Below are positions 15,745 through 24,588 of a DNA stretch of 64,000 nucleotides, piece after piece; the first letter of the stretch is position 1; every line of letters begins with the position of its first letter. Made by a program: the position numbers and the translations under genes. A model generated the notes under the pieces. It searched no databases and was not told the origin of the DNA. It worked only from the letters and a program-made list of their open reading frames with translations. The DNA is taken from assembly GCF_040227235.1 (NCBI RefSeq), contig NZ_JBELNZ010000004.1, positions 186,001-250,000 of the forward strand. Reading direction: 5' to 3'. Origin of the DNA: Parafrigoribacterium_A soli. GTDB lineage: Bacteria; Actinomycetota; Actinomycetes; Actinomycetales; Microbacteriaceae.

Positions 15745-18027
15745 TCACACGCATGGTGCAAGCGATTGCACCGCCGCGGTGAGAGCGTTCTCTCCGCCGA
15801 GCAGAGTGATCGACGTGACATTGAGGCTCGAAAGCCGGTCCAGAACCGCAACCGGGACGCATGTCGACGGCACGGCATAGAGCGGCGCCTTGCGCGCGCC
15901 GGCAAGTGCGGCGCCGGCGAGCGCATCAGGGAACTGATATCCGGTGGCGAACAGGGCCTGCGTGGCGCTCGTGAAGGCCTCATTCACGAATTGGGAGGTC
16001 TGAAAGCGGTCGACGCCGCCCTTGCGCGACACAGTCAGCCCAGCACTCCTCAATGAGGATTCCACGCCGGCTGACACCACCGCGGTGCCGCCCGCTATCG
16101 TCACGTTTGAGATTCCGAGCAGACGGATGAGGGCGAGGCTTGCCGCGTCGACGCTGCTGGCCGTGCCGTTCACCAGGATAACAGGTACCCCTCGCGCGCC
16201 GGCTGCTGCCGCAGCTGAGAGAGCGTCCGGATAGTTGCTGCCGGTCGCGATGTAGGCGCTGGACACGGGCGAATAAGCCCCTGGTGCGACCCGATAGGCG
16301 TCCTCGATAATCGCGCGTGCGGTGTCATATCGATCGGTCCCAGCCAATCGAAGGGTCGTGGGAGCAAGAAGCCGCAAGCTCGCCTCCACGCCGGACGATA
16401 CGGCGTTCGAACCACCCACGATGACGATTTTTTGGGGCTTTAGCCGCTTGATCGCATCAGCTACAACCGTGGGCAATGTCGTCGGCATGGTGAGCAACAA
16501 GGGGCCGCCCTTGAGCGCCGCAATGGGCGCAGCAGCTAGCGCATCGGGGTAATTTGTTCCCGCCGCGACGTACACGATCGGCGCCGTGCCCGGATAGCCA
16601 GCGAGAGAGATCTGCGCAGCAGTCGCGTAGCGATCGACGCCTGACACACGGGTAACGGCAGCGCCCGCCGCCAGTTTCGTGAGACTCACCGTGATGGTCG
16701 CACTTCCCCCCGCGACCATACTCACCACCTTGACGGTGATGCCTCCCGACCGCGTCGAAAAACTTTGGCCGGACGTGAGGTATTCCTTACGGCCGTCAAT
16801 GGTCGCGCCAGGAGATCGAAATACCACCGATGATCCGTCGGGTCGTATCGTCAGCACACGCACCCCGATGTCTGCGCCGTACCAGTTCAAGAGGCCAGTC
16901 GCGTAGAGAGCACCGGTGTCGTTCCCGCCGCCTCCCCTGAAATCAACGAAGTAGATCAGCCCCGTGCGAGGATCCGTTACCCGAACGGCGCGGCGTCCGG
17001 ATGCAGCGCCCGTCGTTCCTATAGCCACCGTCGTCGAGGACGTTGCCGAAGTCGCGGCGAGTGATATGTCCTGCACCTCTCCGGTCGCGACCACTCCCAG
17101 CCGCTCCTTGTGAGTCACATTCAGCGAAGGTGGCTTGGCGTTGACGTGGACCGTTCCTTGTGATTGAACGGACCAGGCAGCACCCATGACGTCGTACTCG
17201 TCGCCGTATTCGTCATCACTGCACCCATCCGAAAAAGCGCCGGTAGCCGGATCAAAGACGCCTTCCGTCATGCCGACGGTCGGGCAGGAATGCCCATTGG
17301 AATGCTCCAGGCCGAGGTTGTGCCCGAACTCGTGGGCGAGGATGTCGAGGTCATTCGTGCCCAGCGAACCCATCCAGAGGGTGCCGCCGTTGGCAGTATT
17401 CGGAGTCCCTACCGAGTCTGTTCCGACACTCCCGTAACCTGCCGCCGCACAGCCGCCGCTCGAAGGGGAGCCCGGGACAATAACCAGAAGGTGATGAGAC
17501 GCAGCTGAGAGGTAATAGCTCAGGCTGGAGTGACCGAATTTGAGCGCGGCCTCCTGCCACATGGCCTCGCGCTGGCCGCAGCCCAAGGAGCTGGAATAGT
17601 GCACCGGTGCCAGTGGCTCGGAAAGAGATTTGACCTGCAGTTGGGTTTGGGACTCCCAATAGCTCGCCGTCTGTGCAACGAGAGATGACACCGCGCTGTC
17701 GGTGATAAAGGACGACGATCCGGTGTATCCAGCCGGAAGAACAACCGCGACATCGATCGTGTGATCGGCCTGCACCAGACCGGCGATCCGCACCTCTTGT
17801 GCAGCATTGAGCGGAGCGTCACGCTGCGTGGAGAAGTGGTCGGACGCCGAGCCCAGGAGTTGCGCCGCGCTGACGGTGTCGTCCGCGGGGGTACTGGATG
17901 CCGCAGCGACGGGGTGATCCTGCCCGGCGGCCGTTGCCGCGGGTGGTAGAGCGAACGCAACTAGACCGACGAGTAAAAAGCTCGCGAGTGCGGAAGTCCG
18001 GCGCCTTGTGGCATTCCTGGTCCGCAT
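15745..18027 (-). CDS. Secreted metzincin metalloprotease with three cell-wall-binding repeats
   Basis: A 760-residue exported zinc protease. The signal peptide spans about residues 1-34 (RRRTSALASFLLVGLVAFALPPAATA, given here as one run in two parts: a basic start and a hydrophobic core). The catalytic domain (about 85-330) carries the full metzincin zinc motif HEFGHNLGLEHSN at about residue 240, with the three His ligands and the Glu base, and a Met-turn YDVMGAAW about 45 residues later. After a beta-rich linker (to about 465) come three CW_binding_2 repeats with DRYATA, DRYDTA and DRFQTS and the VVIGG-like strands. The last repeat has STCVP and ends PCV. It would be held to the wall and cleave an extracellular protein or peptide; the substrate is unknown. 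It is upstream of the sister surface gene and divergent from rmlB. Confidence 0.88.
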   Translation of the reverse strand: MRTRNATRRRTSALASFLLVGLVAFALPPAATAAGQDHPVAAASSTPADDTVSAAQLLGSASDHFSTQRDAPLNAAQEVRIAGLVQADHTIDVAVVLPAGYTGSSSFITDSAVSSLVAQTASYWESQTQLQVKSLSEPLAPVHYSSSLGCGQREAMWQEAALKFGHSSLSYYLSAASHHLLVIVPGSPSSGGCAAAGYGSVGTDSVGTPNTANGGTLWMGSLGTNDLDILAHEFGHNLGLEHSNGHSCPTVGMTEGVFDPATGAFSDGCSDDEYGDEYDVMGAAWSVQSQGTVHVNAKPPSLNVTHKERLGVVATGEVQDISLAATSATSSTTVAIGTTGAASGRRAVRVTDPRTGLIYFVDFRGGGGNDTGALYATGLLNWYGADIGVRVLTIRPDGSSVVFRSPGATIDGRKEYLTSGQSFSTRSGGITVKVVSMVAGGSATITVSLTKLAAGAAVTRVSGVDRYATAAQISLAGYPGTAPIVYVAAGTNYPDALAAAPIAALKGGPLLLTMPTTLPTVVADAIKRLKPQKIVIVGGSNAVSSGVEASLRLLAPTTLRLAGTDRYDTARAIIEDAYRVAPGAYSPVSSAYIATGSNYPDALSAAAAAGARGVPVILVNGTASSVDAASLALIRLLGISNVTIAGGTAVVSAGVESSLRSAGLTVSRKGGVDRFQTSQFVNEAFTSATQALFATGYQFPDALAGAALAGARKAPLYAVPSTCVPVAVLDRLSSLNVTSITLLGGENALTAAVQSLAPCV

Positions 18028-18175
18028 GCTTAGCCTCTCGTTGCGTTGTCAAAACGACACCGCGCCCGACGGCCCCCGAAGACATGCCGATGGGAGACGG
18101 TCCCTCCATGAACAGTCGGCACGCCGGGCGTCCCCGTTAGAATCGTCAAGGCTTGTAAAGACCAAGGGATATTGC

Positions 18176-19159
18176 ATGAAAATTCTCGTCACCGGCGGAG
18201 CCGGCTTCATCGGCTCAAACTTCGTGCGGCGCACGCTGCAGGATGCCTACCCCGGCCTCGAGGGCGCGGAGGTCGTCGTGCTCGATGCACTCACCTACTC
18301 GGGCAACCTCGAGAACCTGGCGCCGGTCGCCTCCTCACCGCGATACAGCTTCGTGCAGGGCGACATCCGCGACTCAGACCTGCTCGACCAGCTGCTGCCG
18401 ACCGTCGACGCCGTCGTGCACTTCGCTGCGGAATCGCACGTCGACCGCTCGGTGCGCGACGCCTCGATCTTCGTCGAGACCAACGTGCTCGGCACGCAGA
18501 GACTGCTCGACGCGGCGCTGCGCGCGAACCTCCAGCGCTTCGTGCACGTGTCAACTGACGAGGTCTACGGCTCGATCGCAGAGGGCTCCTGGGACGAGAC
18601 CCGACCGCTCGAACCCAACTCGCCATATTCCGCGTCCAAGGCGGGCAGCGATCTGCTCGCGCGCAGCTACTTCCGCACTCACGGGCTGAACCTCTCGATC
18701 ACGCGTTGCTCAAACAACTACGGGCCCTACCACTTTCCAGAAAAGGTCATCCCGCTGTTTGTCACGAACCTCATCGACGACAAGCACGTTCCGCTCTACG
18801 GCGAGGGCAACAACATCCGGGACTGGCTGCACGTGGACGACCACTGCCGCGGCATCGCCCTCGTTCTCACCGGCGGTCGCGCGGGCGAGATCTACAACAT
18901 CGGCGGCGGCACCGAGCTCACGAACAAGGAGCTCACCCAGCTGCTGCTCGATGCGACCGGCAAGGACTGGTCGTACGTCGACCGCGTCGAGGACCGCCTC
19001 GGTCACGACCTGCGCTACTCCGTAGACATCGCCAAGATCAGCGCCGAGCTGGGGTATGCCCCGCAGGTTCCCTTCGAGCAGGGGCTCGCGGATGTCGTGC
19101 AGTGGTACCGCGACAACCGCGCCTGGTGGGAGCCGCTCAAGGAGCGGGCAGCGCTCTAG
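18176..19159 (+). CDS. rmlB: dTDP-glucose 4,6-dehydratase
   Basis: Second enzyme of dTDP-L-rhamnose synthesis; 327 residues. The NAD-binding start MKILVTGGAGFIGSNFVRR, FAAESHVDRS, the catalytic THR/ASP-GLU type segment STDEVYGS and YSASKAGSDLL (Tyr-x3-Lys) are all present, as are YGPYHFPEK and RDWLHVDDHC. The ATG at 18176 has GGGA at suitable spacing; the frame is open upstream but overlaps the divergent protease. TAGAAT at 18138-18143 is a likely -10 box. It is a single-gene unit, convergent with the methyltransferase gene 11 bp away. Its codon use is more GC-biased than the flanking surface genes. Confidence 0.96.
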   Translation: MKILVTGGAGFIGSNFVRRTLQDAYPGLEGAEVVVLDALTYSGNLENLAPVASSPRYSFVQGDIRDSDLLDQLLPTVDAVVHFAAESHVDRSVRDASIFVETNVLGTQRLLDAALRANLQRFVHVSTDEVYGSIAEGSWDETRPLEPNSPYSASKAGSDLLARSYFRTHGLNLSITRCSNNYGPYHFPEKVIPLFVTNLIDDKHVPLYGEGNNIRDWLHVDDHCRGIALVLTGGRAGEIYNIGGGTELTNKELTQLLLDATGKDWSYVDRVEDRLGHDLRYSVDIAKISAELGYAPQVPFEQGLADVVQWYRDNRAWWEPLKERAAL

Positions 19160-19170
19160 CGAACTGCCTG

Positions 19171-19908
19171 CTATCGCCGCTGCACCACGCACACGACATT
19201 CGACGTTGAGAGCACAACCGGGATTCCCGGGAAGTACAGCAGCCGCTTGAGATACGCGATGGTGTCGACGATCGGTGCCACCACAACGCCATAGATTCCG
19301 TGCGGAATCGAGGTGGCGAAACCGTGCCTCGTCGCGGCCCGGAACGTGACGATCCTGAGGCCGGACCGCAGGGCGAAATTGGTCATCTTGAGATAGCCGA
19401 TCGCCGTGACATGCGTCGGGTCACCAAACTGCAGTGGATTCCCGAGCCAGCTGTCGACGTTCGGAAAGCGGAAGATCATGCAGCCGTCGCTTCGCAGCTT
19501 GGTGGACAGAGTCTGCAACAACGCGACAACGTGTTCCTGAGGAATGTGTTCGAGCACATCAAATGCCGCAATCAGGTCCAACGAGTCATCCGGGATCTTG
19601 TCGACATCGGCCGGTGAATACGCGGTGAAACCGCGAATCCGCGCCGCATCTATAAGCTCGAGTTCAAGTTCGGTGCCCGCAACCTGCCAGCCGCGCCCGC
19701 GGCAATATTCAAGGAAGGCTCCGTTTCCAAAGCCCACCTCGAGCACGCTGCGGATGGGACGCGCGCGACGAGTAACATCTCGAAGTTCACGGTTGAAGTA
19801 CGCCTTTTCGCCGCGAGGCAGGTCTCCGAACGGAACCTCAGTGACCCAGCCCTTCCACTCAACGTAAGAAGTGTCCTGGGGTGCGCTTTCGTCGTTGTTA
19901 GCTGCCAC
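19171..19908 (-). CDS. Class I SAM-dependent methyltransferase
   Basis: A 245-residue soluble methyltransferase of the type-11/23 group. The SAM-binding motif I reads SVLEVGFGNGAFLEYC (about 53-68), motif II ends in GTELELELID, and the post-motif segment is LDLIAAFDVLEHIPQEHV, followed by FRFPNVDSW. No membrane segment is evident. The start is a GTG at 19908 with GGAG 8 nt upstream. Such enzymes at glycan loci cap or modify sugars; an O-methylated surface sugar is plausible but inferred. It is divergent from rmlD across 290 bp. Confidence 0.82.
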   Translation of the reverse strand: MAANNDESAPQDTSYVEWKGWVTEVPFGDLPRGEKAYFNRELRDVTRRARPIRSVLEVGFGNGAFLEYCRGRGWQVAGTELELELIDAARIRGFTAYSPADVDKIPDDSLDLIAAFDVLEHIPQEHVVALLQTLSTKLRSDGCMIFRFPNVDSWLGNPLQFGDPTHVTAIGYLKMTNFALRSGLRIVTFRAATRHGFATSIPHGIYGVVVAPIVDTIAYLKRLLYFPGIPVVLSTSNVVCVVQRR

Positions 19909-20198
19909 AGATAATCTCCGGTTACGAGGGATGAAGCACGCGATTGGCTCGCTTTCATGCTGTCACACCATGGCCGCGAGAGAATCCCGAAGGTCGAGCA
20001 GAAGTGTGAAGCCCGCACCAAGGGTACCGTGGCACTCAGCGCCGTCGCGCCCAGAGCGCCGCCGTCTCCTCCTCCCCCGCTCGACCCTAGGATTGTTTTG
20101 GGCCGCGCTTGCCCGGGCTAAGTAAGGCCACGGAAGTAGTTGGCTTCGAGACCACCACCGCGAAATGCTCGAGGCGGTCGCCCACGTTGAGGAGCCAC

Positions 20199-21050
20199 AT
20201 GAAATATCTGATCACCGGGGCCAGCGGGATGCTCGGCCGCGACCTGCAGGATGCCCTGGCCGGCCGCGACGTCACCGCACTGTCCCGCGCCGAACTCGAT
20301 GTCACGGACGCCGATGCGGTACTTGCAGCCGTCGCGGGCCACGACGTGGTGATCAACGCTGCCGCCTACACGAAGGTCGATGACGCCGAGACCCACGAGG
20401 CCGACGCCTACGCCATCAACGCGACGGGCGCCGCGAACCTCGCCACCGCGGCCGCCGCCCACGGAGCGGTACTCGTGCAGGTCTCCACCGACTACGTCTT
20501 CGACGGCGCGGCAACCTCGCCGTATGCGGAGGACGCCGCGGTGAACCCGGTGTCCGCCTACGGCCGCACGAAGGCGGAGGGCGAGCGGCTGGCACTGGAG
20601 GCGAACCCGGAACGCACCATCATCATCCGCACCGCCTGGCTCTACGGCGCACACGGCCCGAACTTCGCGAAGACGATGCTGCGACTCGCGGCCACCCATG
20701 AGACCGTGAGCGTGGTCACCGACCAGGTGGGGCAGCCGACCTGGACCCTCGACCTTGCACGGCAGATCGTCGCGCTGCTCGACTCCGGGGCGACATCCGG
20801 GATTCATAACGCCACGGCCTCGGGCGAGGCGAGCTGGTACGACTTCACCCGGGAGATCTTCAGGGTCTCCAAACTCGATCCTGATAGGGTCAGGCCCACC
20901 GACAGCTCACAGTTCGTGCGGCCGGCTCCGCGGCCCGCGTACTCGGTGCTTGGCCACGACTCCTGGAGCAGGGTCGGACTCGAAGCCATGCGCGACTGGC
21001 GCGTTGCCCTCCAGGACGCCGCGGCGAACGGGGTACTGAATCACGAATAA
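20199..21050 (+). CDS. rmlD: dTDP-4-dehydrorhamnose reductase
   Basis: Final enzyme of dTDP-L-rhamnose synthesis; 283 residues. It has YLITGASGMLGRDLQ, INAAAYTKVDDAE, QVSTDYVFDG, the catalytic YGRTKAEGE (Tyr-x3-Lys), RTAWLYG and the C-terminal RPAPRPAYSVL. The ATG at 20199 follows GAGGAG by 3-4 nt; the frame is open 90 nt further upstream without a ribosome site. The next gene, a GT4 enzyme, starts 24 nt after its stop, so the two probably form an operon. Confidence 0.95.
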   Translation: MKYLITGASGMLGRDLQDALAGRDVTALSRAELDVTDADAVLAAVAGHDVVINAAAYTKVDDAETHEADAYAINATGAANLATAAAAHGAVLVQVSTDYVFDGAATSPYAEDAAVNPVSAYGRTKAEGERLALEANPERTIIIRTAWLYGAHGPNFAKTMLRLAATHETVSVVTDQVGQPTWTLDLARQIVALLDSGATSGIHNATASGEASWYDFTREIFRVSKLDPDRVRPTDSSQFVRPAPRPAYSVLGHDSWSRVGLEAMRDWRVALQDAAANGVLNHE

Positions 21051-21074
21051 CGAAGCGGGAGTGACAGAGCAGGA

Positions 21075-22214
21075 ATGACCACGCTGCGAGTGATCGTCGA
21101 TCGGATCGTCGGACCGACTCCAGGCGGAATCGGACGTTACACCGAAGAGCTCACCCGCGAACTCATCAATGCAGCGCCCGCGGGCTGCGAGGTCACGGGA
21201 ATCGTTTCTGCCTCACCCGAGAGCGACTACCAACGACTCGCGACACTGCTTCCCGGCATGAGTGGCCTGTTCAAGAGTGCGCTCGACCGCAAGCAACTGC
21301 AGCTGGCCTGGCAGTACGGCTTCACGCGTCTGCCCGGCAAGGGCATGCTGCACGCACCCAGCCTTTTCGCTCCCCTCGCCAGGCACGACCGACTGAACAA
21401 CGCGGGCGACCAGGTCGTGGTCACCGTGCACGACACGATTCCGTGGTCGCACCCGGACATCCTCTCGTCGCGGCGCGTGCACTGGTATCGCGCGATGGCG
21501 AAGCGCGCATACAAATATGCGGATGCGGTCGTCGTGCCCACCCACGCCGTCGCCTCACAGCTGGCGGAGATCCACGACTTCGGCGATCGCATTCGCGTGA
21601 TCGGCGGCGCGGTCAGCTCGAAGCTCACCGTTCCGGTGGATCCCGACGTGCGTGCCGAGCGACTGGAACTCCCGGATCGCTACATCCTGAGTGTCGGATC
21701 GCTGCAGCCACACAAGGGCGTCGGCGCGCTCATCTCGGCCATGGCCGACCCCGCACTGGCCGGCGTGCCGCTGCTCATCGCCGGCCCGGAGACGTCGAGC
21801 GGGCTCGATGTGAAAACACTCGCCGCGGAGGCAGGACTCGAAGAGGGTCGCGTGAGGAGCCTCGGGTATCTCGCGGACGCCGACCTCGCGGTCGCGCTCG
21901 ACCGCGCATCCGTCTTCGTCTTCCCGAGCCTCGCCGAGGGCTTCGGCCTGCCGGTGATCGAGGCCTTCAACTTCGGGACCCCGGTGGTGCACTCGGATGA
22001 TGCGGCCGTCGTCGAGGTCGCCGCGGGCGCCGGGGTCACCGTGAAGCGCGACGACCGTGAGGGCTATCCGAAGCGGCTGGCGGAAGCCGTTCGCTCGGTG
22101 CTCGATGACCCGGCTCTGGCCGAGAGGCTGCGGTTCAGCGGGTTGGATCGAGCTCGCAACTTCAGCTGGCGTGACTCGGCCGAGAAGGTCTGGCAGCTGC
22201 ACGCCGACCTGTGA
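21075..22214 (+). CDS. GT4-family glycosyltransferase
   Basis: A 379-residue GT-B enzyme. The N-terminal acceptor domain begins RVIVDRIVGPTPGGIGRYTEE. The C-terminal donor domain has LSVGSLQPHKGVGALI and the GT4 signature FPSLAEGFGLPVIEAFNFG, in which the two Glu residues form the EX7E motif that binds the nucleotide sugar. Mannosyl- and rhamnosyltransferases share this layout. It follows rmlD, which suggests dTDP-rhamnose as donor, but GDP-mannose is also possible because manC is present at 61 kb. Confidence 0.9.
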   Translation: MTTLRVIVDRIVGPTPGGIGRYTEELTRELINAAPAGCEVTGIVSASPESDYQRLATLLPGMSGLFKSALDRKQLQLAWQYGFTRLPGKGMLHAPSLFAPLARHDRLNNAGDQVVVTVHDTIPWSHPDILSSRRVHWYRAMAKRAYKYADAVVVPTHAVASQLAEIHDFGDRIRVIGGAVSSKLTVPVDPDVRAERLELPDRYILSVGSLQPHKGVGALISAMADPALAGVPLLIAGPETSSGLDVKTLAAEAGLEEGRVRSLGYLADADLAVALDRASVFVFPSLAEGFGLPVIEAFNFGTPVVHSDDAAVVEVAAGAGVTVKRDDREGYPKRLAEAVRSVLDDPALAERLRFSGLDRARNFSWRDSAEKVWQLHADL

Positions 22215-22218
22215 CAGC

Positions 22219-22252
22219 GGGTTGAGTAGCGAGGTACGAGCGTATCGAAACC
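22219..22252. repeat. Interspersed repeat fragment
   Basis: GGGTTGAGTAGCGAGGTACG followed by AGCGTATCGAAACC, lying between the convergent GT4 and marR genes. It resembles a short noncoding repeat that is common between genes in Microbacteriaceae; fragments near 53.7 and 62.1 kb look like another part of the same repeat. Its identity is from memory of such genomes, not from a search. Confidence 0.4.
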
Positions 22253-22259
22253 GTGCCGG

Positions 22260-22739
22260 TCAGGCGTCGATCGCGTTGACTCTCGAGAGCAGCTCGGCGA
22301 GCTTCTCGAGGTCGTCGACCTCCCAGTCGCGCAATTGGTCGTAGAGCACCGCACGATCGGCCGCGCGCACGGCTGCCACCCGTTCGACGCCCTCCGGCGA
22401 GAGCGAGATGAACGCGGCACGTTTGTCTGTCGGGTCGGACTCGCGAGCCAACAGGCCGAGCTCCTCGAGGGCTCGCAGCTGCCGGCTGAGCAAACCCTTG
22501 TCGATATCCAGCCGCTCGGCCAATGCGCCCGCATGCGTCGGTCCGCACTTCTGGATGGTGCTGAGGATCATGTATCCGAGCACAGCGAGATCAGGATGCA
22601 CCCGACTGGCACGCCTGCGCATTCCGGCCTTCATGTGGCGGTGCATCACGCTGAACTGGTCCTCGACCCGGGCGATCGCGGCATCCGTTGTCTGCACGGG
22701 GATGCCGTCGATCGCCTGGTCGAGACTCATGCCATTCAT
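22260..22739 (-). CDS. MarR-family transcriptional regulator
   Basis: A 159-residue winged-helix regulator. The DNA-binding region (about 60-125) reads CGPTHAGALAERLDIDKGLLSRQLRALEELG (in two parts: helix 2 from AGALAERLDIDKG, recognition helix LLSRQLRALEELG), followed by the wing with SDPTDKRAAFISLSPEG. The DxR in the wing is a family hallmark. Its ATG overlaps the exporter stop by 1 nt (TAATG), so regulator and exporter are one coupled unit. Two matching palindromes at the operon promoter (24513-24560) are its probable binding sites, giving an autoregulated efflux operon that is induced by a ligand. Confidence 0.93.
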   Translation of the reverse strand: MNGMSLDQAIDGIPVQTTDAAIARVEDQFSVMHRHMKAGMRRRASRVHPDLAVLGYMILSTIQKCGPTHAGALAERLDIDKGLLSRQLRALEELGLLARESDPTDKRAAFISLSPEGVERVAAVRAADRAVLYDQLRDWEVDDLEKLAELLSRVNAIDA

Positions 22740-24460
22740 TATGACCGAGTGGTCGACTCACTGCCCGCGGCCTGACGCTGCAGAGCATCTTCGATCGGCT
22801 CCTGGGCGACGAAGCCCTCGCTCATGTCGATGAGAATCGAGCCGGTGTTCTCACCCACCGCCTTCTTCTCCTCGGCGAGCTGCTCGATCGTGGTCTTCGA
22901 GCCGAGCTTGATGTTCGGCAGGAAGGCGATCGCAATGAGGCTCACAATGGCGAGCGGCGCGGCCACGAGGAAGATGTCGGCGACCGACTGTCCGTAGATC
23001 GACTCGATGATCACGCGAACGCTCGGCGGAAGATCGTTGACCTTCGGGATCGTTCCGCTCTGCAGCGCCTGACCGATCTTGGCCCCTTCGGCACCCAGCT
23101 TCATGAGGGCGGCCTTGAGGTCATCCGAACGCTCGGTCATCATGTTCAGCACCTGCGTGCCGAGCACCGATCCCATGACCGAGACGCCGATCGTGCCACC
23201 GAGGCTGCGGAAGAACGACACCGATGCGCTCGAGGTTCCGATGTTGGCGGGCGACACGGTGTTCTGCACGATGAGCACGAGGTTCTGCATGACCATGCCG
23301 ACTCCGGCGCCGAGCACGAACATGTAGATCGAGACGAGCACGTAGTTCGTGTTGTAGTGAATCGTTCCCATGAGGAACATGCCGATGGTCAGCAGCGCCG
23401 CGCCGGAGACCATGTAGCGCTTCCACTTGCCGTACTTGCTGATCAGCTGGCCGATCACGGTGGACGAGACGAGAAGTCCGATGATCATCGGCAGCGTCAG
23501 CAGGCCGGACTCGGTGGGCGTCGCGCCACGGGCGAGCTGCATGTACTGGCTGAGGAACACCGAGGTGCCGAACATGGCGACACCCACGGAGATGCTGGCG
23601 ATGACCGCGAGCGTGAACGTGCGGTTCGTGAACAGGGTCATCGGGATGATGGGCTCTGCCACGTTGAGTTCCACGATCACCGCGGCGACGAGCATCACGA
23701 CCGCTCCGCCGACCATCCATGCGGTTGTCCAGCTCATCCAGTCGAACTGGTTGCCGGCCATGGTCACCCAGATCATCAGCAGCGAGACGCCACCGGCGAT
23801 GAGGATGGCGCCCAGGTAGTCGATGCGCACCTTCTGCTTGCGCAGCTTCGGCAGGTGCAGGGTCAGCTGCAGCAGGATGATCGCGGCGATTGCGACGGGA
23901 GCGCCGACGAAGAAGTTCCAACGCCATCCAATCGAGTCGGTGATGACGCCACCGATGAGCGGGCCACCGACGGTGCCGAGCGCCATGACGGCGCCGAACA
24001 GTCCCATGTAGCGGCCACGCTCACGCGGGCTGATGATGTCGGCCATGATGATCTGGCTGAGCGCGGTGAGGCCACCGGCGCCGAGCCCCTGCAGCACCCG
24101 GAAGACGATGAGCGTTCCGGTGTCCTGCGAGAAGCCGGCGAGCGCCGAACCCAGTACGAAGATCACGAGTGAGAGTTGAATGAGCAGCTTGCGGCTGAAC
24201 AGCTCGGCAAACTTTCCCCAAATGGGAGTCGACACCGTCGTCGCCAGCAGGGTCGCGGTGACGACCCAGGTGAAGGCGGCCTGGTCGCCGTGCAGGTCGG
24301 CGATGATGCGGGGCAGCGACGTGGAGACGACGGTGCCGGCGAGGATCGAGACGAACATGCCGAGCAGGAGCCCGGAGAGCGCCTCGAGCACCTGGCGGCG
24401 CGACATGACAGGTGATTCGGTTGCGGCGTCAGTGGCCGGTGTGTCGACAGGATGCGACAT
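22739..24460 (-). CDS. DHA2-family drug:H+ antiporter (14-TMS MFS)
   Basis: A 573-residue major facilitator with about 14 membrane segments, which exports drugs or other amphiphiles. It shows the family start LSGLLLGMFVSILAGTVVSTSLPRI, split here as LSGLLLGMFVSILAG and TVVSTSLPRI, the motif-A-like GKFAELFSRKLLI, the motif-C-like segment GLFGAVMALGTVGGPLIGG and WRWNFFVGAP. A cytoplasmic tail of about 55 residues ends the protein. The ATG at 24460 follows TGGAG; an upstream in-frame ATG at 24529 would start inside the operator region. marR is directly downstream. The actual substrate cannot be inferred. Confidence 0.92.
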   Translation of the reverse strand: MSHPVDTPATDAATESPVMSRRQVLEALSGLLLGMFVSILAGTVVSTSLPRIIADLHGDQAAFTWVVTATLLATTVSTPIWGKFAELFSRKLLIQLSLVIFVLGSALAGFSQDTGTLIVFRVLQGLGAGGLTALSQIIMADIISPRERGRYMGLFGAVMALGTVGGPLIGGVITDSIGWRWNFFVGAPVAIAAIILLQLTLHLPKLRKQKVRIDYLGAILIAGGVSLLMIWVTMAGNQFDWMSWTTAWMVGGAVVMLVAAVIVELNVAEPIIPMTLFTNRTFTLAVIASISVGVAMFGTSVFLSQYMQLARGATPTESGLLTLPMIIGLLVSSTVIGQLISKYGKWKRYMVSGAALLTIGMFLMGTIHYNTNYVLVSIYMFVLGAGVGMVMQNLVLIVQNTVSPANIGTSSASVSFFRSLGGTIGVSVMGSVLGTQVLNMMTERSDDLKAALMKLGAEGAKIGQALQSGTIPKVNDLPPSVRVIIESIYGQSVADIFLVAAPLAIVSLIAIAFLPNIKLGSKTTIEQLAEEKKAVGENTGSILIDMSEGFVAQEPIEDALQRQAAGSESTTRS

Positions 24461-24510
24461 GGAGCGACTCCAGAAAAGAGTGAAGAGTGAAATCGGCTCG
24501 ACGCTGGGCC

Positions 24511-24560
24511 AATGGTTGACGAAGGTCAACTATAGGCAGCTAGTTGACTGATGTCAACTA
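24511..24560 (-). promoter_or_regulatory. Promoter of the exporter-marR operon with two MarR-type operators
   Basis: On the minus strand TTGACA (24557-24552) and TATAGT (24534-24529) are separated by exactly 17 bp, a near-consensus promoter. Two palindromes cover it: GTTGAC-N4-GTCAAC at 24515-24530 and again at 24543-24558. The second extends to a perfect 20-bp TAGTTGAC-N4-GTCAACTA (24541-24560); the first matches this with one change. Their centres are 28 bp apart. One operator overlaps the -35 box and the other the -10 box, so a bound MarR dimer would block RNA polymerase. Confidence 0.85.
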
Positions 24561-24588
24561 ACTCTTCGGGACAGAGCCTCGGACCGTC

